Assembly: GCA_015501585.1 (NCBI GenBank)
Contig: JADNRY010000071.1
Coordinates: forward strand, 62,001-126,000
DNA length: 64,000 nucleotides
Source: Rhodocollybia butyracea
Lineage: Eukaryota; Basidiomycota; Agaricomycetes; Agaricales; Omphalotaceae
Direction: 5' to 3'
Shown: positions 42,820-53,885 of the stretch, piece by piece
Position numbering within the stretch: the stretch's first letter is position 1
How the letters are laid out: each line of letters opens with the position of its first letter
Program-made: the position numbers and the translations under genes
The notes under the pieces: model-generated
Seen by the model: only the letters and a program-made list of their open reading frames with translations
Databases searched by the model: none
What the model was told of the DNA's origin: nothing

Positions 42820-43107
42820 TCAGCTGGAGTTGCCGGCAGACTTGGATGCCGAAAGAGCTTTCCTTTGCGCCAAGGTAGTAGTAGTACATGATGTCGAGGA
42901 CGAAGGTTTGGGTTGAGCGGCGTTGACGTGGATGGAGGAGCCGTCGGCGTGGGTAGGAACGGTGAGGGAAGGTGTGTGTGAGGTCAAGGTGGCTGGGGGA
43001 AGGATAACGAGGAAGAACATGTAGCGTATGACGGGAAAGACTGGAAAGACTGGAGCGGCCGTTGAGGCTATCGGCCAGTGTTGTGGATGCGAGCGATTTG
43101 AAGCCAT
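42820..43107 (-). CDS. Hypothetical small protein, 95 residues
   Basis: Reads MASNRSHPQHWPIAST, then a hydrophobic stretch (VIRYMFFLVILPPATL) and a Ser/Thr/Ala-rich tail (PSSSTSCTTTTLAQRKALSA). This could be a one-pass membrane or secreted peptide. No family recognised; single exon, start codon not otherwise supported. Plus-strand frames over 43028-43552 look like shadows. Confidence 0.3.
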   Translation of the reverse strand: MASNRSHPQHWPIASTAAPVFPVFPVIRYMFFLVILPPATLTSHTPSLTVPTHADGSSIHVNAAQPKPSSSTSCTTTTLAQRKALSASKSAGNSS

Positions 43108-43730
43108 TCGAATTTCGAGGTCCTATACCACAGTAGATGTAGCTGTGGATAGAATAAGTGATCGTACTAGTGAGAGTATCAAGTATTTGTACCTTTTCCT
43201 TTGTGTAATGCTATTGCCATGTTATATCCCAAAATGTCGTCGTATCCCAAAATGTCGTCGTTCCCAAAATGTCCCGTATCGCACTTGTCAAGACTCGTTC
43301 GCCACATTTTCTACTCGAAGCGCTGGCTCAAAAGGCATCCTCTTTTTTTCGTCGTTGTCATCGCGAATTGGCCATGGCATTGTGTTTGTATTCAGGCTTT
43401 CGAGTTGTTGTTGTTTTGGGGTTTGTTCAGGCAGGGAGGCAGGAAGTTTGAAGTTCAAGTTGATGAGAGTAAGAAAAGAATTAGCGCCGCCGCACGGAAC
43501 GTCAGCGTCAGCTTTGGCAGTTAAAGTTACTAAAGTTGAGAGAAAGAAGTAACTAGTTTGAGTGGCCATGGCCAAAAAACAATTTTAGCTGGACGCAAAC
43601 TGGACGCAAGCTGGACGACATCAAGATAAGTATCAAGTAGCGCGCGCTAATGTTCGGTATGCTAGTACAGCCGGTACAGCCGGTACACACGGACCTTTCA
43701 AAAGCTGTTCGCTCTTTACTTCTTACCAGC

Positions 43731-46700
43731 ATGTCTGAATCTAATCCTAGGTAAGGTTTTAGCAATCGTCATTTCGCAGTCACTACTCTAATGCTAATTA
43801 TCTTGATTAGAGAGCAGCAAGGTCAACTTTTTGCCAGAGATCGCAGAGATCGCAGGTAAGGCTTTGATATTGTCTCGCAGTCACTATTCCAGCGCTAACC
43901 ATCGTGAATAGAGAGCAACAAGACAACCCCAGGCCGGCCCAGATAGGGAGGCAGGTAAGTGTAACTCGCAGAGTCGCACTGTTTCCTAAATCCAGCTTAC
44001 ACTTTAATAGCATATTTGCAAATTCTTCCGACTTAAAATTCATAAACTCGCAATTTTTTGCAGCAAACAGCATTCACTACCATACCTGGAGTAAGTCCTT
44101 GCTGTCTGTAGTATGTACTTTCCTTTTTTTCCCTTTGACACTTGCATTGTAGATATCAATGATGCATTGGATATCCAGAATTGGTTAAAAGCACCCAGAC
44201 CCTCTGAAAATTATGTGGCAGCATGTGATAAGAGAACACCTGGAACTGGAGATTGGATACTCTCTCATCCACAATTTACTCAATGGTGCCAGGGTAAGCC
44301 TGGAATGTTATGGATACAGGGCAAAGGTAACAATTTCTCTCTACTACAATTGGACAGTAATCTGAGCAAATTATCTAGTTGGATCTGGAAAAACAGTGCT
44401 CTCGTAAGTCTGAAGGAGTCCTTATACCTGCTACATGTAATTTTCTTGGTTCCATTTAGTGCTGCTATCATTGAAAAATTGGAAAATAATCCAGCAGTAA
44501 TGTGTTGCTATTACTATTTTGACAACCGGGATAGGTTGAAGACAGATGCTCGAGGCCTCCTGCAATCACTTTTGTTGCAGATGGCCACAAGGACTGAAGG
44601 GGTGCATCCTGCCTTGCATGAGCTGTATACAAAGTGCAAACAAGGTGTCAAGGATCCTACAACAAAGGATTTGAGTGCAACTCTTGTAGCAGTTGCTAAG
44701 GATTTGAGACCTGTTTTCCTTGTCCTGGATGCAATGGATGAATGTAGTGAGGTAACTGGTGTGTTCAAACATCTTGCTCTTCTTAAGAGGAACCTCTGCA
44801 TAGCTGTAACCAGCCGATATTTGGCTGAGACTGGTTATGGTGTCTCCTGGTATATTTACCTTGATGACACACCATTTTTTCGTCAGGATGTTGCAAATAC
44901 CTGCAGGAAAAATTCAGCAATCGAAAACTGAAACCAGAACTATCCACAGAAATAGTGGATTATTTGACTGAGGGTGCTCAGGGGCAGTAAGTGATACAGA
45001 ATCATTGCATGATTGGACTGATAACTAATTGGACATGAACAAAGGTTTCGTTGGATTGACTGCCAAGTAACTGTGTTGCAGCGACTTAAAACACCTAAAG
45101 CCATCCGGGATGCACTGAAGAAATTGCCCAATTCCTTAGAGGAAACATACACTCAGGCCTTTGAAAGAATGAGAGAAAGTGAACATGTGCATGATGCAGG
45201 CAGACTTCTTATGTGGTTGGCCTATGGGTTTGAACCACTCTCAATTGGACAGGTTACAGATATTCTTGCTGTAGACCTAGAAGCTCAAAAATTTGACCTT
45301 GAATTGCGGTCATTGGAGCTTGAGAATGGGACCTATGATATCTTAGACTCCACATTGATTACCATCAGTATGTCTGAAAGCCTTTTGGGAGCATTCTTGG
45401 GTGACAACAAAATTGTTCAGCTGGCACACAATTCTGTCAAGGAGTTCCTCACTCAGAGTCACAGCCAAAATCAATTTAGTGAGCTAATTGAAATCAATGA
45501 GCACCTGGCCCATTCTATAATATGTCAAACATGCCTTGTGTATCTATTGTATTTTGACTCACCAATCAAGTCATCAATAATATATATATATAGGGATTAT
45601 CCTTTAGCACAATATGCTGCAAAGCATTGGCCACTGCATATGGAAAGGCTAGAAAACAGAGTGTCTGAATACAAACCTGCTAAGGTCCTAGCAATAATGC
45701 TCTTGAAAGAGGGAAGTCAGCAGCCATATGTGAACTGGATCAAAATCCATCAGCCAGATATGAACTGGATTCAAATTCATTGGCCAGAGAGTGATTATCT
45801 CAGCCACAATAATCCACTGTTGGAACCAAGCAAAATATCAACTCCGCTGTATTATATGGCTTTTGTGGGTTTGTCATCTGTTGTTGAGTATTTACTAGTG
45901 GAAAACAAGGTAGATGTAGATGCCCAAAAGGGTATACATGGGGGTGCACTCCAGGCAGCTGCCTGTAAGGGAAACAAGGAGATTGTCCAGCTTCTTCTGG
46001 ATCACAATGCAGATGTAAATGTTCAAGGGGGATTTTTGGGAATGCACTCCAGGCATCTGCCTGGATAGGAAGGAGAGATATTGTCCAGCTTCTTTTGGAC
46101 TACAAAGCAGATGTAAATGCTCAAGGGGGAGAGTATGGGAATGCACTCCAGGCAGCTGTCTACAGAGATAAAAAGGACATTGTCCAGCTTCTTCTGGATC
46201 ACAAAGCAGATGTAAATGCCCAAGGGGGAAATTATGGAAATGCACTCCAAGCAGCTGCCTTCAAGGGAAGGAAAGATACTGTCCAGCTTCTTCTGGATTG
46301 CAAAGCAGATGTAAATGCTCAAGGGGGAGAATATGGGAATGCACTCCAGGCAGCTGCCTACAAGGGAAGAAAACATATTGTCCAGCTTCTTCTGGAGCAC
46401 AAAGCAGATGTAAATGCCCAAGGGGAAGATATGGGAATGTACTTCAGGCAGCTGTCCATAGAGAAAACATCTGGCATCATATGAAGCATTATACTCAACA
46501 GGTAGAGTATGGCCATTCACTCAAGGCAGCTGTCTACAGAGAACACAAGGCCATTGTCCGGATTCTCCTGGAGCACAAAGCAGATGTAAATGCCCAAGGG
46601 GAGAATATGGGAATGCACTCCAAGCAGCTGCCTACATAGGAAGGAAAGATATTGTCCAGCTTCTTCTGGATCACAAAGCAGATGTAAATGCCCAAGGGGA

Positions 46701-47956
46701 GAGCATGGGCATGTACTCCAGGCAGCAGTCCACAGTAAAAACCAGGACATTGTCCAGCTTCTTCTGGATCACAAGGCAGATGTAAATGCCCAAGGGGGAA
46801 AATATGGAAATGCTCTCCAGGCAGCTGTCCACAGTGAAAACAAGGACATCATCCAGCTTCTTCTTGATCATAAAGCAGATGTGAATGCCCAAGGGGGAGA
46901 GTATGGGAATGCACTTCAGGCAGCTACCCACAAGGAAAGGAAAGATATTGTCCAGCTTCTTCTGGAGCACAAAGTAGATGTAGCTGCCCAAGGAGAAAAA
47001 TATGCACTCCTGGCAGCTGTCTACAGAGAAAACAAGGATATTGTGAAGCTTCTTCTGAAGAACAAAGCAGATGCAAATACCCAAGGAGGAAAATATGGGA
47101 ATGCACTCCTAGCAGCTGTCCACAGAGGAAACAAGGATATTGTCCAGCTTCTTCTGGAGCACAAAGCAGATGCAAATGACCAAGGTGGGTATCATGGGAA
47201 TACAGCAGTCCACAGAGAAGACAAGGATATTGTCCAACTTCTTCTGGCTGACAAAACAGATGTGAGTGCACAAGGGGAGAAGTATGGGAATGCACTACAG
47301 GTAGCCGCCTACAAGGGAAGGAAAGATATTGTTCAGCTTCTTCTGGAGCACAAAGCAGATGTAAATGCTCAAGGGGGAGAGCATGGGCATGCAATCCAGG
47401 CAGCTGTCTACAGAGACAACAAGGACATTGTCCAGCTTCTTCTGGATAACAAAGCAGATGTAAATGCCCAAGGGGGAAAATATGGGAATGCACTCCAGGC
47501 AGCAGCTGTCCATAGTGAAAACAAGGACATTATACAGCTTCTTCTGGAGCATAAAGCAGATGTAAATTATCAAGGGGGAAAATATGGGAATGCACTCCAG
47601 GCAGCTGCCTACAAGGGAAGGAAAGGTATTGTCCAGCTTCTTCTGGAGCATAAAGCAAATGTAAATGCCCAAGGGGGAATATATGGGAGTGCACTCCTGG
47701 CAGCTGTCCATAGAGAAGACATCTGGCCTCATATGAAGCATGATACTCAACAAGCAGAGTATGGCCATTCACTCCAGGCAGCTGTCCAGAGAGAAAACAA
47801 GGCCATTGTTCAGATTCTGCTTGAGCACAAAGCAGATGTAAATGCCAATGGGGCTGAGTATGGAACTGCACTCCAAGCAGCTGCCTACAAGGGAGGAAAG
47901 ATATTGTCCAACTTCTTCTGGATCACAAAGCAGAGGTAAATGCTCAAGAGGGAGAG
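43731..47956 (+). pseudogene. NACHT-ankyrin (NLR-like) protein, frameshifted and truncated
   Basis: Small exons (43731-43750, 43811-43855, 43912-43954) encode a charged N-terminus (REQQGQLFARDRRDRR, EQQDNPRPAQIGRQ); splicing to 44153 is unresolved. ALDIQNWLKAPRPSENYVAA then leads to the NTPase. The Walker A loop GKVGSGKT forms only after removing introns 44327-44378 and 44404-44459. Walker B is FLVLDAMDEC (about 44720). A winged-helix-like region follows (LKKLPNSLEETYTQAFERM, LLMWLAYGFEPLSIGQVTDI). From about 45840 come around 20 ankyrin repeats of 33 residues, nearly identical at DNA level. A missing base near 44902, several shifts at 46036-46700 and a solo LTR at 47957 break it. Role of the family: non-self sensing and cell death in fungi. 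Confidence 0.8.
45840..47956 (+). repeat. Ankyrin-encoding ~99-bp tandem repeats
   Basis: Around 20 units share gacattgtccagcttcttct, gcagatgtaaatgcccaag and gggaatgcactccaggcag. The similarity between units is high, implying recent expansion or homogenisation. Each unit carries a G4-G5 run (caaggggga) where single-base losses occur. Confidence 0.85.
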
Positions 47957-48149
47957 TGTTATGACTCGATCAATAGTCTTGTCCAAACCTTCACAGTACG
48001 TAACTCGGTGGTAACAATGATAAGAGAAATTAATGGAGATTATAGAGCAAGCCTTTCCGTTTGATGAAACCGCTAGGCAAAAAATATATACTCAAACAAC
48101 TAGGCTCAAGTAAAGTTAGTAACTAGTTTGTAATACGAAACTCACAGAA

Positions 48150-48464
48150 GTTATTATTTGGAGATAGCTCGACAAATAATAATAAGATTACCCTCGGAGA
48201 TGGCTCAACAAGCAGTAATATGAATCAGAACTAATACTCGGAGATGGCTCAACAAGTAGTAGTGAGTGTGGTGTCTAATACTCGGAGATAGCTCAACAAG
48301 TAATAGGAAGTTGCAACTCGGAGATAGCTCAACAAGTGGCAATTGAAGAAGTATTCACTAGGAGATAGCTCAACAGGTGAATGTTAGTGGATACAACTTG
48401 GAGTTAGCTCAACAAGATGTATAAATGTGTATTGTAGCTTGGAGATAGCTCAACAAGATACAAT
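48150..48464. repeat. Array of eight 34-nt hairpins with conserved loop and variable stems
   Basis: Each unit is a 9-base arm, a 16-base loop close to YGGAGATAGCTCAACA, and a 9-base complementary arm. Units start at 48150, 48186, 48230, 48274, 48310, 48351, 48390 and 48431, with 2-10-base spacers. Arms differ from unit to unit but remain largely complementary (for example gttattatt/aataataat, gtattcact/ggtgaatgt, attgtagct/agatacaat). Unit 2 is the least regular and needs a bulge. Confidence 0.85.
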
Positions 48465-48607
48465 GAGTTGGTCTGGTGATTCACACAAGTGATAACAGCA
48501 AACAAGTGGGGGTTTGGATTTAAGAAAAATAATACGTCTACCGTACATTGGTAAATCTGGCTTCCTTATATACTGTTTAATATGTACTAGTTAGGAAATG
48601 CTGCAGA

Positions 48608-48798
48608 ATGACTAGATTTGAGTCATAACTGCGGAAATGCTGCGGATCAGTCAGCATGACTGTGGAATGGTGTGCAATGACTGTTACTGAGTCATTTAAG
48701 CGGAACTGCGGATGACTGATGTTGAGTCATTCAGTAGAGTCATGGATGACTGATATTGAGTCATTTAGTGGAACCGGAGTTGACTAATAATGAGTCAA
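48608..48798. repeat. Second hairpin array, ATGACT-N7-AGTCAT, five units
   Basis: Units at 48608-48626, 48676-48696, 48712-48730, 48746-48764 and 48780-48798. Four have ATGACT/AGTCAT arms; the last has TTGACT/AGTCAA, a compensating pair of changes. All contain TGAGTCA, the Gcn4/AP-1 type site, so protein binding is an alternative to RNA folding. Confidence 0.7.
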
Positions 48799-48987
48799 TA
48801 CTGTGTGGAAGGGTCTTTGCAGCTTCCATGGTAATGTGCAGCATTATCCGAAGTTGTGTTGAGAAGATAAGTAATGAATGTATGTGATAGTGTTAAGTGG
48901 TAAAATATTAATGATAGTAGTGGTTGTTAATAAATGAAAAAAGAGTGTGTATATGCCTATAGTGTAGAATCGGGTCATAACAGAGAG

Positions 48988-49250
48988 TATGGGGATGCAC
49001 TGTTGTGATAACAGTCACAAGTATGACAAGTTTGTGAGCTCATGTTGTTTACTTTTATTGATGTACTATATATATGTAGTTGAGACTTGGGAAGCCATGC
49101 ACTTTTGACTCAAGGTATCCTACCTATCAAAGTTTATTTGCTCTTACTCTTGCTTCTTACAATGTTTAAACTCAACACAAAAGTAGTATAACTTTATCAT
49201 CCTGCTGCCACTCAGGATCCACTACTAGAACATTACTTGATCTAGTTTGT
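48988..49250. other. Interval without recognised features
   Basis: Ankyrin-like coding ends within about 15 bases of the solo LTR. The remainder up to about 49250 is AT-rich and shows no gene or repeat that I recognise. Confidence 0.5.
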
Positions 49251-50273
49251 ACTGGTCTTTGAAATTCATTACAAAACAATTGTAACAGCTAATGAACGAT
49301 ACCGCACTAAAACAGACTATCAAATTTTGGAGGAAGGTTGAGTTGTCAGAGATTCCTCTGGGATAACAATAAGATTGGATTAAGCTAGCTAACACAAACT
49401 CCAGAACTGAGTATAAGGCTAGTGTTGTGACTATATCAAATTAAGCTCTGTGGACAGAGCTAGCTCAACTACTAGAGTCAAAGTGTGAACAATGTGTGTG
49501 TGTGAAGTGGGTATGCAAACAAACGAAGTAAGAATACTCCCAGGCAAACTCTGGCTCTGGCTAGTCATCAAACTATGATGCTTTGAAACACTCCTGGGCA
49601 AACTCTGGCTCCAGCTAGCGAATCGCCATAAAGTCCCTAATCAAACTCTCGGTTAAGCTATTAAACTGAAGATAATACCAAATTACCAGGAACTTGTACC
49701 ACACTCTTAGTGGCTTGCTAACTTTTCAGCTAGTTAAGGAACCCTCACTCTGGAAACAAATAATCCCTTACTAGAAACTTTCCCCTCTAAGGAAGCAACT
49801 AGATTTAACTTGGTTATAATTACACATTTAAAGTCCTAACCAATGTTGGATATTTGTCCTGGGCTGCTCAATCAAGGCTGTGGACAAACACATATATACA
49901 AATGATGTGTAACTACAACCCTTGATAATGATCTAACAGTAGTCTTGAACTGCCATCTCAGAGCCATCTCAGAGCCATCTCAGAGTCTAAGAGTCTTTAT
50001 TAACCAACAACCAAAAACCCAAGTGGGCACAAGGTTCAGTGGCAAAGTATTCATCCTTATTAAAGTGGCTAGATGTCATGAGTCGGCAAAGCCAGCACTT
50101 CCTAACTTATAACACAGGGCAAATAACTTCTAATTGAAGAAACAACTACCAATCTTGTACTTTGGAGGTGGCAGGTAACTTGTATTTCTAGGTAAATACC
50201 CTAAGCTTATATAGAGAGGAAGGGGATTTTAATACAAAAAGATACAAAACACACAGACTTTAAGGGCCTGTTC

Positions 50274-50786
50274 AGCAACACGAATCTCAGATTTTGTTGG
50301 GATTTGCCAGGTATTGCCACCATATAAAAAAGCCATCAAGCATTTGTAAGTATTGATCAGATCAGCCAGTTGAGCACTCCGTGTAAACGCGCGTGCTGTC
50401 AGACATTTCTTCCGTGTTGAGGTCAACACCCCGCTCAATGCTCAGACATGCCCGCCGCTCTCAAATGTAGTTTTTACTTTAGGTTTAACTTGCTTAGACA
50501 ATATAGAGAAATAAAATTGCTTTAACAATAATATACAATTACATTAAACTTGAAAGATGATGACCAGAACATGTTGGTCACTGGGTGGCATTGTTGAGAG
50601 TGGTCGGGACGAGTTGCGGGACAGTGAGAGGAACGTCCGACATGTCAGGGCAGGAGTTATGTCATGTTATGTCATTTCCAGAGTCATGGCGACCGGCCAG
50701 CTGATCCGAACATTTTATATAAGTCTTCAAAATCTTGCCTCTGGCAAAATCACACAAAATCCGGATTCATGTTGCCGAACAGGCCC
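50274..50786. mobile_element. PIF/Harbinger-like MITE, TSD TAA
   Basis: 513 bp with inverted ends gggcctgttcagcaaca and tgttgccgaacaggccc. TAA flanks both sides (50271-50273, 50787-50789), and the host element continues across the site (cagact ... agagagaaactgag matches A near 18110). Three-base TWA duplications and GGG ends suit PIF/Harbinger. No transposase. Confidence 0.7.
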
Positions 50787-51187
50787 TAAGAGAGAAACTG
50801 AGAGAGAGAGACAGAGGAGGGCTAGGAAAGGAAGCTTATTGCCATAAAGGGTATATAAGATATGGTAAAACTGTCCAAACTACTATGTATGTCCAAATTG
50901 GGTAGTAACTTGTATATATTAAAATGGTTAAAGTCCTTTGGTCCTAGACTGTAATCTGCCCTGCAGTCCTCAGGTTCATCTTTCAGGCAGTGGTGCTTGT
51001 ACCTTGCATACTTGCTATCCTCCGTCTTCCTTATGATATTATAATGGTATTGGCTAGCTCATTGTACTCCTCTGGTTAGAAGCAGTATTCCAAATGACTA
51101 TCCCTGTGCATTAGCTTTCTAGTGACACTGCAATTATGGTAACTGAGTGAGCTAGCCCGGTGTCTATGAGTATTATACTTCCTAGAG

Positions 51188-51883
51188 TAAAGATGTCCAC
51201 AAGTCCAAGTGCCACGCAAGTACCTGCAGGTAGGAGCAGTGGGAATACTTGCAGGTATCACTACCCGCGGATCCAGGTATCCGTTTCCCACAGATCACAG
51301 CAGGTCACGGGTATCACTTCAAAAAAATTAAGCTACTTGCAGGTACTTGCAGGTACTTGCAAGAAGCCAAAAGCAGCTTGTGGGAGGGCAAGAATATTTT
51401 TTTGCACAAATAAAGGCTGAAATATGCTCTCCTCTATGCAATAGACCTTGTTTGAGCAGCTCATATGTCCACCTAGCATGTAGCAAGGTATAAGTGGCTA
51501 TATGCACTATAGTACACTATGATGAATATAGTCTCTCTTTAGCTTCTAGACTTGTATCAGTCAAGGACTACTGTTCTCTACCTACATCATGCTCTATTCT
51601 ATGCACAGGCACCTACTGAGTATCTCACACTCATACCTTGCATGTAGTAACCATTTTATTACTATTGTAAGTACTAAATACTTGCAGATACTGACAAGTA
51701 TCTTGTGAGTACCTGTGTTGGCTGGGATCCGCAAGTACCTGCAAGTACTTGTGTTAAACTACCTGCGGATCTGGGTATCTATTTCTCACAGATATATACA
51801 GGTCACAGGTAGCCCCTTGAGGCCCACAAGTACCTGTGCAATGGATCTGGGTACTACTTGACCTGGACTTGTGGACATCTTTA
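51188..51883. mobile_element. hAT-like MITE 1, TSD TCCTAGAG
   Basis: 696 bp; ends taaagatgtccacaagtcc and ggacttgtggacatcttta are perfect inverted repeats. The 8-bp duplication TCCTAGAG is at 51180-51187 and 51884-51891. The interior is rich in gtacttgcaggtac-like motifs. Confidence 0.85.
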
Positions 51884-51895
51884 TCCTAGAGACAC

Positions 51896-52561
51896 TAGAG
51901 ATGTCCACGAGTCCAAGTCTTCACAAGTACTTGCAGGTAAGATCCGTGGGAAAACCCGCAAGTATGTGATTCACGGATCCCAGGATCCGTTTCCCACGGG
52001 TCAGGCGCGGGTCACAAGTCAGACATTTGCAATTTTCGGTTGACTTGCAAGTACTTGTGTGACTTGTGCAAGCAATATGAACTTATATATTTGTTTTGGT
52101 GATCAAAACTTACAGTAATTAATAGTATCATATTTATTATAGTACTTATCAAGTACTGCCACACATGTTTGAGGTTGTAGACAGCTCACAGCGACTGAGC
52201 GCTTATTTTAGCGCCCAATCGCCGTAGGCTGTCTACAATCCAAAGCCTAACTGTCAGTACATTTTTACTTCATACCATAGTATGAAATTAGTGTAACAAG
52301 TAAAGTACAGGTTTTTAATAGCATTATACACTGTACAATCACTGTATGCAAGTAAATAATGGTAAATACTTGTGAATATAGCTGTAACTACTTGATTAGT
52401 GTGCGGATCCACAAGTACTTGTGAGACCCGCAAGTAATACTTGCAAGTCAGTGATCCGTTTCCCACGAGTCAGCCGCGGGTCATGAGTCAGGCCTTTTAG
52501 GCCACAAGTACTTGCGCTCCGGATCCAAGTATACTTGGATCCGGACTCGTGGACATCTCTA
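51896..52561. mobile_element. hAT-like MITE 2, TSD AGAGACAC
   Basis: 666 bp; ends tagagatgtccacgagtcc and ggactcgtggacatctcta. The 8-bp duplication AGAGACAC is at 51888-51895 and 52562-52569. Same family as MITE 1. Its left duplication overlaps the right duplication of MITE 1, so it inserted at that edge. Confidence 0.85.
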
Positions 52562-53025
52562 AGAGACACCATTGGCCAAAGTTCTATAGTTCTTTAAGAT
52601 GTGGTGGGCCTCCGCATACCAGAGTACCACCTTACTGTCCGTGCTAGTCTTGGCACATGATTTATAATATTTGAGTTATCTTCAGTGAGATGGTACTGAG
52701 TCTTAGTCAAATTTGCTAGTCAACTCCATCAGACAGTATCTCCACTTTGTTCCGGACCATGACTTTGGAATATCTTGATTCCCTTGTAGATCATAAGATC
52801 TGTAGTATTTGTGAACTAGCCATTTCTAAAGTACAAGGTTTGCCTTCCCTCTTTTGAATATATCCCTGGGTGGTGGGTCCACTAGCTCTTATCCCACTTT
52901 GAGATGTCCCTTTTATTAGAGTGATAAGTTCCTGAGTAGAAACTAGGTTGACTTGCCTAGCATTAATGTCTCTGGGCACCTCAAGTATCCCCACTAGCTT
53001 GGCTTCCAACTATGCTTGTAGGCTT

Positions 53026-53885
53026 TATTTGGGTATTTACATGTAGGTGTGTGAAAGGTGCTATGAAACAACCTAACAAAAACACTACCACACCTAACCA
53101 GACTATCAATATGTAAGGGAGTGAGGGGGGGTTGTCAGAGATTCCCTGAGGGAAAGTCTTATAGTATCGGATGTACGTGTGCGACTGCTCCAGGTTCAAG
53201 ACTGTAGCACTAACATGGGTAACTAAGCTTAGACAACTCTTGAAACAGAAGCCTAGTTGGGTGTACAAGTGTACAAGGGAACCATATGTGTGCATCCAAA
53301 TCAAATAACCAAAACCAAAACCAATACAACAAAACTAAGATTCTCCTAGGCAAACTCTGACTCTAGCTAGAATAGTAATCTTGAGGTTTGTCAACAACCC
53401 TAGGCAAACTCTGGCACTAGCTGCTGTGACGCTGTAAAGTCCTTGACCAAACTCTGGGCCAAGCTACAATATTGTGAGTAAACTTAATCACTAGGACTTT
53501 GTACCACAATCTAAGTGGCTCATCTAACTTTGTGAAGAAGTCAACTAAGGAACCCTCACTCTGGAGCCAAATAATTCCTTACTAGAAACCATCCCCTCTA
53601 AGGAAGTAACTAGGTTTGAGTTGATCAGGAGTTCAAGGGAACTCTACACACTTAAATTTGATCAAGATATAAATGGGCTTTGCAAAGCGCGTGAAGTTTA
53701 TTACTTTCTTAAGATAGCTAAGTCAGGAGGTGTCATGCTACTAATCCCAAGAGGATGTTCTATGGAGCACTGGTCTTAGCAGTCAAGTTGAGGGCAAGAA
53801 ACTTGTCTTATTGAATAATATGTCTGGCTTATATACTGAGTAGAGAGAGTTTTATACAAAAAATAGATGAAACAGATACAAAATT
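53026..53885 (+). mobile_element. TATTTGGG-family element copy C (5' part)
   Basis: Starts tatttgggtatttacatg and follows copy A in order (ggttgtcagagattccc, cctaggcaaactctg, actctggagccaaataat, gagtagagagagtttta) until gaaacagatac at about 53880, then stops matching. GCTT (53022-53025) precedes it; the right end is lost. It is inserted into the 3' part of the diverged element. Confidence 0.7.

Larger units (their letters stand above)
47957..48982 (+). mobile_element. Solo LTR, probably Gypsy-type, TSD GAGAG, inserted in the NLR gene
   Basis: 1026 bp from tgttatgactcgat to atcgggtcataaca, with GAGAG on both sides (47952-47956, 48983-48987). Ankyrin coding resumes for a few codons after it (tatggggatgcactg). 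TGTTATGAC...GTCATAACA ends are LTR-like. It carries two separate arrays of hairpin repeats. Orientation is not certain. Confidence 0.7.
49250..53025 (+). mobile_element. Diverged TATTTGGG-family element carrying three MITEs
   Basis: Blocks such as aggcaaactctggctctggc, ggaaccctcactctgg, aatcccttactagaaac and cccctctaaggaagcaact line up with complete copy A (17560-17850), and the 3' part (about 52845-53020: cactttgagatgtccctttt, ctctgggcacctcaagtatcc) with A's 18800-18920. It is interrupted by a Harbinger-like MITE and two hAT-like MITEs, and cut at 53025 by copy C. The sequence is strongly diverged, and no ORF is credible. Confidence 0.55.

Noticed and set aside
43028..43552. 174-residue plus-strand ORF
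   Set aside because: No conserved features; overlaps several equally long frames on both strands and reads through simple repeats (aaaatgtcgtcgt).
45895..47871. Long minus-strand ORFs opposite the ankyrin repeats
   Set aside because: They are antisense shadows of a repeated coding unit; the plus strand gives clear ankyrin consensus.
48150..48464. CRISPR-like array (short conserved repeat with variable spacers)
   Set aside because: The variable parts on either side of each conserved core are complementary to each other, so the units are hairpins; the context is a eukaryotic LTR without cas genes.
52781..53304. Short ORFs repeated at 17185, 53000, 55100 and 59120
   Set aside because: They recur because they lie in copies of the TATTTGGG element; frames are interrupted differently in each copy and none looks conserved as protein.
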